From positions 248,001-312,000 of the forward strand of contig NZ_CP115166.1 in assembly GCF_028622095.1 (NCBI RefSeq): 64,000 bases of DNA. The letters run 5' to 3'. The DNA comes from Deinococcus aquaticus. GTDB taxonomy: Bacteria; Deinococcota; Deinococci; Deinococcales; Deinococcaceae. Numbering within the stretch: position 1 is the first letter of the stretch; each line of letters starts with the position of its first letter. Below, one piece after another: positions 20,850 through 31,778 of the stretch. The translations under genes were made by a program, and so were the position numbers. The notes under the pieces were generated by a model that was given only the letters and a program-made list of their open reading frames with translations, was not told where the DNA came from and searched no databases.

Positions 20850-22105
20850 GGCCTGCCCACCCGGTCGCCCGGCGCCGCTTCGCCCTGCGCGGCACTGGGG
20901 TGCGCGGCGCCGCGCAGGCGGGCAGCGAACCACGCGGCCTGCCCGTCCAGTTCGGCGGCCGTCTCGCCCAGCAGCATCAGGCCTGCGCGGTCCGTGCCGC
21001 CCCAGGGAGCCGCGTGTGAGATCAGCACCGGCACGGCGCGGCCCTCCTGCCAGCCTTCCAGCAGCACGCCGCTGAGGGTGTCGGGCGCGCAGGTGCTGGT
21101 CAGGATTTCCAGCCGCGCCTGAAGTCCATGCGCCCGGAGTGCTGGTCCCAGCAGCGCGGCCAGCGTTCCGCCGGTCAGGCGGGGGTTCACCTCGGCCACC
21201 AGCAGGGGCGCCCCCGCGCCGGGGTCCATCAGGTCCACGCCCAGCACGCCCCGGAATCCCCGCGCGGCGCAGGCGAGCGCCACCTCCGCTCCCAGCGCGG
21301 CGCACCCGGCCTCACGCGCCAGCGGGCGGAGCTCCACGCCGCTGAAGCGCGCGCCGACCAGCCGCTGCACCGTCACGCCCAGCACGGTCACGTCGCCCGG
21401 ACCGCGCACCGCCACCTGCACGCTCGGACTGGACTCCAGGTGCAACCGGGCCTCCAGCACCAGCGGCGCGCCCGCCGGGTAGCGCGCGGCAGCCGCTGCG
21501 GCCTCCTGCGGGTCCGCGCAGAAGACCACGTCCGCCCCGCCGCCCGTGGGCGCGAAACTGGCCTTCACGACCACCGCGCCGCCCAGCTCGGCGGCGACCG
21601 CGCGCACGGCGTCCGCTTCGTTGGGGGTCACCCGGCGTGGCGGCAGGCAGGCCGTCAGCGCGGAGAGCCGCGCCTTGTCCGCCAGTTCCGTCAGCAGGTC
21701 CGGCGGCAGCGCCGCGTCACGCTCCGCCAGGTCTGCCGGATGCTGCGGGAACATCGTCACGAGCGGCCCGAACTCGCCGCGCAGGGTCCGCAGCGCCTCC
21801 CGGTACGACGCGCGGTCCCGGTAGGTCACGACCCGCGCCGGCAACTCGAAGCCCACCTGCCGGAACAACCGGGCCTGCTGCGGCGTCCACGCGCTCTCGT
21901 GCGCGGCCAGTCCCAGCCCGCCCATCAGCTGGTTCGTGCCACCCAGTCCCAGGTCGGTGTGCAGGTCGCTGCGACCGAACAGCGGATTCTCGAACGGCAG
22001 CCGGTACGTGACCGCGCCCCCCGGCAGCACGTCTGCCGGACGCAGCGACAGGGACGGACGGAACGGGCGGCGCGCGGCAGGGAACGGCGAAACAGGATGC
22101 GTCAA
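20846..22105 (-). CDS. ATP-grasp ligase, possible peptide/amino-acid ligase
   Basis: A 419-residue ATP-grasp enzyme. The N-terminal third (about 1-160) may be a pre-ATP-grasp fold, and the ATP-grasp core (about 160-370) has VVVKASFAPTGGG for the nucleotide loop, and GVLGVDLMDP and LVAEVNPRLTGG for the metal and acceptor side. The layout recalls ligases that make small peptides or carboxylate-amine conjugates, such as PGM1-type enzymes (tentative). The start is TTG 22105, with GGAG upstream; ATG TCT TGA just before it overlaps the TTG. It is operonic with an exporter. No precursor peptide gene is visible nearby. Confidence 0.75.
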   Translation of the reverse strand: MTHPVSPFPAARRPFRPSLSLRPADVLPGGAVTYRLPFENPLFGRSDLHTDLGLGGTNQLMGGLGLAAHESAWTPQQARLFRQVGFELPARVVTYRDRASYREALRTLRGEFGPLVTMFPQHPADLAERDAALPPDLLTELADKARLSALTACLPPRRVTPNEADAVRAVAAELGGAVVVKASFAPTGGGADVVFCADPQEAAAAAARYPAGAPLVLEARLHLESSPSVQVAVRGPGDVTVLGVTVQRLVGARFSGVELRPLAREAGCAALGAEVALACAARGFRGVLGVDLMDPGAGAPLLVAEVNPRLTGGTLAALLGPALRAHGLQARLEILTSTCAPDTLSGVLLEGWQEGRAVPVLISHAAPWGGTDRAGLMLLGETAAELDGQAAWFAARLRGAAHPSAAQGEAAPGDRVGRP

Positions 22106-22180
22106 GACATCACTCCCGGAAGGTAGCTGGGGCGGAGGCGCGCGGGTCAGTCAGCCCGCCCGGGCCTGGACCCGACCGGA

Positions 22181-22212
22181 CGCAGACACGACGGAACGCA
22201 GACACGACGGAA
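22181..22212. repeat. Perfect 16-bp tandem duplication
   Basis: CGCAGACACGACGGAA occurs twice in direct succession (22181-22196 and 22197-22212) upstream of the ATP-grasp gene. It may be a duplicated operator half or a replication slip. Confidence 0.6.
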
Positions 22213-22334
22213 CGTGAACGGAACTGCGTGCAGTATTCCCGTCCGCTTCCCGACTGTCGAGCAGAAATGACCATCCGCGCCCACAGCCCACGGTGTCCGG
22301 CCAGTCGCTCCCGGCCACCCTCATCCTGCTGCTG

Positions 22335-22880
22335 TCAGGCCGGGCTGTTCCCGCCCGTGTCGCTCTCGTGTGTGTCGCCCTCGTGGGGTTCGCTTTCCTG
22401 CGGATCGCTGCCTCCGGTGAGGCCGGGCAGGTCGCCGCCGGTGAAGCGTTTGGTGAGCCAGCGGTCGAAGCGGGCCATGTTGTTCGCCTGCCGCTCGAAG
22501 GCGGCGTTGATGGCCCGCAGGCGGGTGTGCAGCGCTTTCAGGCGGTCGTCGTCCAGCGGAATGTCGGCGCGGGTCCAGTCGCGGCGGTAGTGACCGTGAA
22601 TGTCGTGCGTGGCGCGGCGCAGGATGACCATGTCCCGCGCCTCCTCCAGGGTCATGCCCAGGGCGCGGAGGTCGATCAGGTCGCGCAGCAGCCGCAGCGA
22701 GTACGGGCCGTACAGCGCCCGGCCGGACGCCGTCACCTGATCGGGCGTCAGGAGGTGCAGTTCGGCGTAGTGCATGACGGTGCGGCGGGTCACGCCAGCC
22801 TCGCGGGCCAGTTCGGCGGTCGTGTAGAAGGTCGGGGCGGGCTGGGGCGGGGCGTGTTGGGTTGGGGCTGGGTCGGTCAC
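22335..22880 (-). CDS. MerR-family transcriptional regulator
   Basis: A 181-residue regulator. The MerR DNA-binding domain (about 18-85) starts FYTTAELAREAGVTRRTVMHY and continues with wing residues and LRALGMTLEEARDMV. A helical dimerisation stretch follows, then an acidic, low-complexity C-terminus. There is no metal-binding Cys cluster. The start overlaps the stop of the oxidoreductase gene (ATGA), so both are expressed from one promoter. Three copies of a TTGACG-type motif in the acyl-CoA genes around it suggest that it controls them, as the MerR protein LiuR does in other bacteria (inference). Confidence 0.85.
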   Translation of the reverse strand: MTDPAPTQHAPPQPAPTFYTTAELAREAGVTRRTVMHYAELHLLTPDQVTASGRALYGPYSLRLLRDLIDLRALGMTLEEARDMVILRRATHDIHGHYRRDWTRADIPLDDDRLKALHTRLRAINAAFERQANNMARFDRWLTKRFTGGDLPGLTGGSDPQESEPHEGDTHESDTGGNSPA

Positions 22881-23851
22881 GGCGTGATGATCACTTTACC
22901 GGTCACGCGGCGCTCCAGCAGGTCGCGCATGGCGCGCGGGCCGTCCTCCAGGGCGTAGCGTTCGCTGACCAGGGGCCGCACCGTGCCGTCCATGACCCAC
23001 CCGGCCAGCCGGGCGAGGTTGCGGGCGTTCCCGGCGGGGTCGCGGCGCGCGAATTCGCCCCAGAACACACCCACGATCGACGCGCCCTTCAGCAGCGGCA
23101 GGTTCAGCGGCAGGCGCGGGATTTCGCCGCCTGCGAAGCCGATCACGAGGTAGCGGCCGCCCCACGCGACGCTGCGGAAGGCACTCTCGGCCCAGCGGTC
23201 ACCGACGGGGTCGAGGATCACGTCCACGCCCTGTTTGCCGGTCAATGCTTTCAGGGCGTCTTTCAGGTCGGCCTGTTCGTAGTTGATGACCTCGTCCGCG
23301 CCGTGCTGGCGGGCCAGTTCGAGTTTCTCGTCGGTGCTGGCGGCGGCGATCACGCGCGCGCCGAGTGCCTTGCCGATCATGATGGCGGCCAGTCCCACGC
23401 CCCCGGCGGCCCCCAGGACCAGCAGCGTCTCGCCGGCTTTCACCTGCCCACGGTCGATCAGGGCGTGCATGACCGTCCCGTACGCCAGGGGCAGCGTGGC
23501 GGCCACGCCGAGGTCCATGCCGTCCGGCAGGGGCATGACGGCGGAGGCCGGGGCGTTCAGGTGCGTGGCGAACGCGCCGGTCCCGGTAAACGCCGCGACC
23601 CGCTGGCCCACGCTCAGGCCGCGCACGCCCTCACCGACGGCCGTGATGATCCCGGCGGCCTCCGCGCCCGGCGTGAACGGCAGCGGCGGGCGCACCTGAT
23701 ACTGGCCCATGACCATCAGCGCGTCCGGGTAGTTCACGCCGGCAGCGTGCACCTCGATGGTGACCTCGCCGGGAGCGGGGGCGGGCGTGGGCGTGTCGAG
23801 GACGGTCAGGGTTTCGGGCTGGTCGAAGGCAGTGCAGGTCAGTGCGCGCAT
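22877..23851 (-). CDS. Zinc-independent NADPH:quinone oxidoreductase (MDR family)
   Basis: A medium-chain dehydrogenase/reductase of 324 residues using NADPH. The N-terminal GroES-like domain ends near 120, and the Rossmann motif is LGAAGGVGLAAIMIGKALGA. Structural and catalytic zinc cysteines are absent, which places it with quinone/enoyl reductases. I chose ATG 23851 for its GGAGG at good spacing. It is divergent from an acyl-CoA dehydrogenase and coupled to a MerR gene, so an enoyl-CoA or quinone substrate in acyl-CoA breakdown is possible. Confidence 0.88.
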   Translation of the reverse strand: MRALTCTAFDQPETLTVLDTPTPAPAPGEVTIEVHAAGVNYPDALMVMGQYQVRPPLPFTPGAEAAGIITAVGEGVRGLSVGQRVAAFTGTGAFATHLNAPASAVMPLPDGMDLGVAATLPLAYGTVMHALIDRGQVKAGETLLVLGAAGGVGLAAIMIGKALGARVIAAASTDEKLELARQHGADEVINYEQADLKDALKALTGKQGVDVILDPVGDRWAESAFRSVAWGGRYLVIGFAGGEIPRLPLNLPLLKGASIVGVFWGEFARRDPAGNARNLARLAGWVMDGTVRPLVSERYALEDGPRAMRDLLERRVTGKVIITP

Positions 23852-23904
23852 GGGGGTTCCTCCAGGGGAAAGGGGCTTGGGGGGTGGGTTAAGATCGTGC
23901 GCCC

Positions 23905-23965
23905 ATCTTAAGTCAACTTGACGCACACGTTCAAAGTTGACGTGTACGTTCATGGTCGGTAGGCT
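23905..23965. promoter_or_regulatory. Divergent promoters with two TTGACG operator copies
   Basis: TTGACGCACACGTTCAA (23918-23934) and TTGACGTGTACGTTCAT (23937-23953) are two copies of one motif, 19 bases apart. The plus-strand promoter for the acyl-CoA dehydrogenase is TTGACG (23937-23942), 17 bases, TAGGCT (23960-23965). The minus-strand promoter for the oxidoreductase is TTGAAC (23929-23934), 18 bases, TAAGAT (23905-23910). Each operator copy covers one -35 box. A third copy lies at 28105. Confidence 0.65.
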
Positions 23966-24051
23966 CTGGGTATCCACAGACGCGCGGGGCAGCCCCGACC
24001 GGCGGAGCCCGCCCCCACCTTCCCCTTCCCTGTACCCGAGGAGCGACCCGC

Positions 24052-25848
<1,797 letters not shown>

Positions 25849-25905
25849 CAGCAGAATTCAGAGGCGAACGGCACGCCCCTCAGTGGAACTGAAAACCGCT
25901 GTGAC

Positions 25906-25953
25906 ACGGACTCCAGCTGGATGGTTTGCAACCACCATTCAACCGGAGTCCGT
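25906..25953. repeat. Internally deleted copy of the hairpin repeat
   Basis: ACGGACTCC (25906-25914) and GGAGTCCGT (25945-25953) form a perfect 9-bp inverted repeat around a shortened second hairpin (ATGGT and ACCAT). The sequence matches the two ends of the full repeat that starts four bases later, with the middle missing, like an internal-deletion derivative. Confidence 0.6.
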
Positions 25954-25956
25954 CTC

Positions 25957-26092
25957 ATACGGATTCCGTTTGTTTCGTTAACAACCCGGGACGGCACCGG
26001 GTTGCCAACTCCACGTCCGGAACCCGTTTCTCTCCTACTCGCATCCGCTCGGATTGAATGGCTTATAAAGCCATTCAATCGGAGTCCGTTTC
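25957..26092. repeat. Structured repeat, copy 1
   Basis: About 136 bp. Terminal inverted repeat ATACGGATTCCG near 25957 and its mirror ending 26090. Hairpin A pairs 25982-25989 with 25997-26004 (CAACCCGG/CCGGGTTG). Hairpin B pairs about 26052-26063 with 26069-26080. A conserved middle reads AACTCCACGTCCGGAA. The right end abuts the stop codon (26091-26093) of the leftward ABC ATPase gene. Confidence 0.85.
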
Positions 26093-26819
26093 AGTTCAGG
26101 CGGCCGTCCACGATGTGCACCACCCGGTCGCACAGGTCCAGCACGCGGTCGTCGTGCGTGACCATCACGGCGGCCCGGCCGCGCTCCCGGACCTGCTGCG
26201 CGAGCATCTGCACCACTTCACGGCCACGCGGGCCGTCCAGGCTGGCGGTGGGTTCGTCAGCCAGGATCAGCTGCGGGTCGTTCATCAGGGCGCGCGCGAC
26301 AGCCACCCGCTGCCGCTGACCGCCGCTGAGAGCGCCCGGGTAGTGACCGGCCCGGTCGCCCAGGCCCAGGGTGCGCAGCAGGGCGTCCGCGTGGGTCCGC
26401 CCGGCGTGTGCGTCCTGACCGGCCAGGTGGGTGACCAGCGTCAGCTGTTCGCGCACGGTCAGGTACGGGATCAGGTTGCTGCTCTGAAGCACGAACCCCA
26501 GGTGCTTCAGGCGGAAGGCGGGCAGCGCGGCGGCCGGGAGCGCCGTGACGTCCTGACCGGCGATCAGGACCTGACCGGTGGTGGGCCGCAGGAGCGCGCC
26601 GGCCAGGGCCAGGAAGGTACTCTTGCCGCTGCCGCTGGGGCCGCTGACCGCGACGAGTTCGCCGGGGCGCACGTCGAGCGTGGTGGGGTGCAGGGCCGTG
26701 ACGGTGCCGTCGCCGTCCCCGTAGGTTCTGCTGACCGCGCGCAGCGACAGCGTCGGCGGGTTCGGCGGCGAAGTGTGCGGATGGGCGGGCGTGGGCTGGG
26801 TGTGCAGTAGGGCCGTCAT
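26091..26819 (-). CDS. ABC transporter ATPase (MacB/DevA/LolD type)
   Basis: A 242-residue ATPase that drives the FtsX-type permease encoded just upstream. Walker A is GPSGSGKST, the signature LSGGQRQRVAVARAL, Walker B LILADEPTASLDG, and the H-loop VMVTHDD. A Pro/Thr-rich N-terminal stretch of about 25 residues precedes the domain. The ATG has CAGGAG at good distance. Its stop codon lies at the edge of repeat copy 1. Cargo unknown: haem, lipids or peptides fit the family. Confidence 0.9.
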   Translation of the reverse strand: MTALLHTQPTPAHPHTSPPNPPTLSLRAVSRTYGDGDGTVTALHPTTLDVRPGELVAVSGPSGSGKSTFLALAGALLRPTTGQVLIAGQDVTALPAAALPAFRLKHLGFVLQSSNLIPYLTVREQLTLVTHLAGQDAHAGRTHADALLRTLGLGDRAGHYPGALSGGQRQRVAVARALMNDPQLILADEPTASLDGPRGREVVQMLAQQVRERGRAAVMVTHDDRVLDLCDRVVHIVDGRLN

Positions 26820-26880
26820 GCGGGTCTCCTGGGCTGACTGGTGGGGGAGAGGCGGCTGGCGGGGCGGGTCACGCGGGCGG

Positions 26881-27954
26881 TCATGTGGAGGCGCCGATGG
26901 CGATCAGCGGGTCGACGCGGGCAATGCTGCCGAGGCTGAGCAGACTGCTGAACGCCGCGACCGCGATCAGCAGCGCCGACGCGCCCAGCACGGTGGGGAC
27001 CGTCAGGGTGAACGGCAGACCGGCCGGGAGCAGGGCAGCGGCGCCCAGCGTGACCAGCGCGGCCACCGTGACCGCCAGGACGCTCAGGACCATCATCTGC
27101 GCCACGAGACTGCCGGCCAGGGTGCGGGTGCTGGCACCGATCGCCTTGAGCAGCCCGAACTGCGGCGTCTTCTGGAGGGTCAGGACGTAGAAGAACACGG
27201 CCAGCACGAAGGCGGCCACGACGATCAGGAACACCTGAATCATGATCAGGCTCCCCTGCTCCTCGCGGTAACCGGGCAGTTCCTGAAGGGCGGCGGCGCG
27301 CGTGTGGACGGTCACATCGGCAAGCTGCGCGGCGCGCGCCGCAGCACCTTCGGTGTTCAGGGCGACGGTATTCACGGTGCCCTGCAGGCGGGGGTTCAGG
27401 GTCTGCCAGTGCTGCAGGGTGACGAACACGACCGGCTGGTGGTTGAGGCGGGCGGCGCGCGTGAAGCCGATCACCCGGAGGGTTTCACCGCCGGGCTTGA
27501 GGGTCAGTGTGTCCCCGAGGGTCACGCCGTCTTCCCGCAGGGATTCGTCGACGACCGCTCCGGTGCTGCCGGCGCTCAGGGGTTGGCCCTGCTGGGCGGC
27601 GGGGTTCATGAAGCTGCCGGGTTGTACGCCCATCAGGACGCCGCTGAGTTGCTGGTCGCCGCGGCTGAGGGTGGCGAAGCTCTGCGCGATGGGCGTGGCA
27701 TCGGGTCCGGCGACGGCCTGAAGGCGCGTCACGGTGTCGGGCGTCAGGAAGGAGCGCGTGAAGACGCCCCCGGCGTCACGGGTGGTCACGAAGTGCGTGG
27801 CGGGCGTCTCGATGAGGAGCGCGGCGTTGTCGTGGGCGAGGCCGCGGGTGAGGCCGGTGAGCATGAACACCATGAAGGCGATCAGGGTGACGATGCCGCC
27901 GATCAGCAGCGAGCGGAGGCGGTGGTGACGGAGTTCGCGCAGGGCCAGGTACAT
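26881..27954 (-). CDS. FtsX-type ABC permease (DevC/HrtB-like)
   Basis: A 357-residue inner-membrane permease with the FtsX/MacB topology: one membrane helix at about 15-40 after a basic LRELRHHRLRS start, a large extracytoplasmic domain, then three C-terminal helices at about 225-345. The length and N-terminal motif fit DevC/HrtB. It is the first gene of a two-gene operon with the ATPase and has GGGAG before ATG. The operon is driven by a promoter covered by two TetR-type dyads, so induction by a toxic ligand is likely. No TetR gene lies in the window. Confidence 0.88.
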   Translation of the reverse strand: MYLALRELRHHRLRSLLIGGIVTLIAFMVFMLTGLTRGLAHDNAALLIETPATHFVTTRDAGGVFTRSFLTPDTVTRLQAVAGPDATPIAQSFATLSRGDQQLSGVLMGVQPGSFMNPAAQQGQPLSAGSTGAVVDESLREDGVTLGDTLTLKPGGETLRVIGFTRAARLNHQPVVFVTLQHWQTLNPRLQGTVNTVALNTEGAAARAAQLADVTVHTRAAALQELPGYREEQGSLIMIQVFLIVVAAFVLAVFFYVLTLQKTPQFGLLKAIGASTRTLAGSLVAQMMVLSVLAVTVAALVTLGAAALLPAGLPFTLTVPTVLGASALLIAVAAFSSLLSLGSIARVDPLIAIGAST

Positions 27955-27980
27955 AGCATCTCCCTTGACTTGGGGCTTGA

Positions 27981-28035
27981 CTTACCGGTCGGTAAGTAGG
28001 TTCCTTACCGTACGGTAGGTAAGGAGCAATGTCAA
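27981..28035 (-). promoter_or_regulatory. ABC-exporter promoter with two TetR-type operators
   Basis: The minus-strand promoter is TTGACA (28030-28035), 17 bases, TACGGT (28007-28012). TACCGTACGGTA (28006-28017) is a perfect 12-bp palindrome over the -10 box, and CTTACCGGTCGGTAAG (27981-27996) is a second dyad just downstream. Both share TTACCG/CGGTAA half-sites. This is the classic layout for repression by a TetR-family protein. Confidence 0.75.
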
Positions 28036-28104
28036 TCTGGCCAGCCTGTTGCGCGATGCCTCCTGTCCCGCCGGGCCGCCGTAAATATCCCCGCGCGTTC
28101 AAAA

Positions 28105-28134
28105 TTGACGCGCACGTAAACTTTCGCTTATGCT
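28105..28134 (+). promoter_or_regulatory. Acyl-CoA operon promoter with TTGACG operator copy
   Basis: TTGACG (28105-28110), 18 bases, TATGCT (28129-28134). The -35 box lies inside TTGACGCGCACGTAAA, which matches the two operator copies at 23918 and 23937. The preceding GCGTTCAAAA also matches the bases between those two copies. A shared regulator is likely. Confidence 0.65.
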
Positions 28135-28173
28135 GGCCGGGCAACCCCCATTCATTTCCACCCGGAGGACCCC

Positions 28174-28946
<773 letters not shown>

Positions 28947-28950
<4 letters not shown>

Positions 28951-29414
28951 CCGCGCCCGCCGGAATCCGGCCTGACGAGCTGGCCGCGCACGTCGGCACG
29001 CAGGTCGCGCTGTCCGACTGGATCACCGTCGACCAGACCCGCATCGACGCCTTCGCGCACGCCACCGGCGACCACCAGTTCATTCACGTGGATCAGGAGA
29101 AGGCCGCGCAGGGACCGTTCGGCGGCACCATCGCCCACGGCTTCCTGACCCTCTCCCTGCTCGCCGGGGAGTTCATGACCCACGGCGGTGCCCCCCACAT
29201 CGACGGCGGGCGGATGACCGTCAACTACGGCCTGAACCGCGTGCGCTTCATCACGCCGGTCCGCGCCGGGTCACGCCTGCGCAACCGCGCCGTCCTCCAG
29301 TCCGCCGAACCCGGCCAGGGCTTCGTGCAGATCACGGTCGCCAACACCATCGAGATCGAAGGAGCCGACAAGCCCGCCTGCACTGCCGAGAGCGTCTTCC
29401 GGGTCTACCTGTGA
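28947..29414 (+). CDS. MaoC-like enoyl-CoA hydratase
   Basis: A 155-residue single hot-dog domain. The hydratase-2 motif is present: DHQFIHVD with the catalytic Asp/His and GTIAHGFLTLSLL. It adds water to trans-2-enoyl-CoA to give the (R)-3-hydroxyacyl-CoA. The ATG overlaps the SDR stop (ATGA), so the chosen start is clear; a longer frame only repeats the SDR region out of phase. It probably acts with the SDR before it. Confidence 0.9.
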
Positions 29415-29836
29415 CCAGTGCCCCCGCCGACATGCTCGCCATGGCACAGGGTGTGCTGGACGCCCAGCCGTTCAGTACCCTCGTGGGCGCCCGCGCGACC
29501 CGCTTCACGCCCACCGAGGTCGAGGTGAGCCTCGCGCTGCGCCCCGACCTGACGCAGCATCACGGGTTCGCGCACGGTGGCCTCCAGGCGACCCTGGCCG
29601 ATATCACCCTGACGTTCATGGGAGCCGCCGCGCTGGGCCCCAGCGTCCTGACGAGCGAGTTCAAGATCAACTTCCTGCGGCCCGCGCAGGGCGACACCCT
29701 GATCGGGCGGGGCAGCGTTCTGAGCGCCGGGAAACGGCAGGCTGTGACCCGCTGCGACATCTACGCCGCGCAGGGCGGGCAGGAGAAACTGGTCGCCACG
29801 GCGCTGGGCACCATCGCCCGCGCGGACGTGCCGTGA
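29411..29836 (+). CDS. PaaI-type acyl-CoA thioesterase (hot-dog)
   Basis: A 141-residue hot-dog thioesterase. The PaaI signature HHGFAHGGLQATLAD, with the HGG motif and the helix Asp, is intact, followed by SEFKINFLRPA. It hydrolyses acyl-CoA or aryl-CoA to free acid, often to release CoA from stalled intermediates. GTG 29411 overlaps the MaoC stop (GTGA). Confidence 0.9.
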   Translation: MTSAPADMLAMAQGVLDAQPFSTLVGARATRFTPTEVEVSLALRPDLTQHHGFAHGGLQATLADITLTFMGAAALGPSVLTSEFKINFLRPAQGDTLIGRGSVLSAGKRQAVTRCDIYAAQGGQEKLVATALGTIARADVP

Positions 29837-30173
29837 ACCCCGGCGCCGTCTACACCCTGGAGCGGGGCGCAGAGGTCCTGGGCACCCTGACCGTCACGGA
29901 CGCCGGGATGTTCGCCGTGGACGCCACCTTCGATCCTGCGCCCGCCTTCGACCCGTACCGGGTGCTGTTCGACGAGGACGCCCGGCACGCCCACCTGCTC
30001 GTCCATGACGACGACCCCGCACTGCTGGAGCAGGCCGGGGCGATTCAGGAGAGCCTGCTGGCCCTGAACCTCGTGCTGCGCGGCGACGGGAACACCGGGT
30101 ACCGCACCTTTCTGATCAGCATCGAGGGTGGGAGCGCCAGCTTCCGCCCCCTGACTCCCGAGGAGGAACCCCT

Positions 30174-30177
<4 letters not shown>
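29833..30177 (+). CDS. Small conserved-looking protein of unknown function, 114 aa
   Basis: I do not recognise it. It is acidic, soluble and has no cysteines. An N-terminal half with alternating beta-like pattern ([27 protein letters not shown]) gives way to a helical segment and ends in Glu/Pro. GTG 29833 overlaps the thioesterase stop, and its own stop overlaps the next start, so it is certainly translated as part of the operon. A helper of the acyl-CoA enzymes is possible. Confidence 0.7.
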
Positions 30178-31406
<1,229 letters not shown>

Positions 31407-31412
31407 AGCCCG

Positions 31413-31625
31413 GTGAAGGTCAGTCTGAAGACGGTGTCCGGCGAGCGGGTGCTGTTTCTGCCCGAAGGCCTGGGAGAGGTGTACGAGCCGGGACGCGTCG
31501 TGGAGCTGGTTCCGGTGATCGGTGGCGTGAAGGTCCGACCTGTCGGTCTCACATTCACCGAGGCGGCAACCCGGCTGTTCACTGAGAAGTCCGGTCTTCT
31601 GCACCGCCTCGGTGACGGCGAGTGA
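31413..31625 (+). CDS. AbrB/VapB-like small protein, orphan antitoxin candidate
   Basis: A 70-residue protein. The order of short beta-strand residues, LP, PG, VEL and GGVKVRP resembles a SpoVT/AbrB swapped-hairpin DNA-binding domain, as in MazE/VapB antitoxins; the rest is a short helical tail. GTG 31413 follows the acyl-CoA dehydrogenase by 6 bases. A GTG overlapping its stop opens only 12 codons, so no toxin gene follows. Either an orphan antitoxin or a small regulator. Moderate confidence that it is real. Confidence 0.5.
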   Translation: MKVSLKTVSGERVLFLPEGLGEVYEPGRVVELVPVIGGVKVRPVGLTFTEAATRLFTEKSGLLHRLGDGE

Positions 31626-31645
31626 CAGGGATCAGGTACCCTGTC
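31624..31645. other. Dyad after the AbrB-like gene
   Basis: GACAGGG (31624-31630) and CCCTGTC (31639-31645) form a perfect 7-bp inverted repeat with an 8-base gap. No clear T-run follows. It is either an operon terminator or a binding site for the small protein encoded just before it. Confidence 0.35.
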
Positions 31646-31778
31646 GTCATCTGTAGTTAAACCGCGTGGAACATGAAGCCGGAAGAGGCTGTCGAGGCAG
31701 TGACCGAGCGTTACGGCTGCTCTTCACTCACCAGCAGGTTGCTGGGACATCGATTCAACAACACTGAGGAGCGAAACC

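Noticed and set aside
25957..26092. CRISPR or attachment-site reading of the repeat copies
   Set aside because: The copies are far apart, have internal hairpins that differ, and carry no regular spacers, integrase or cas genes.
31622..31660. HicB-like remnant (RYPVVI) after the AbrB-like gene
   Set aside because: Only 12 codons; the resemblance is too short to mean anything.
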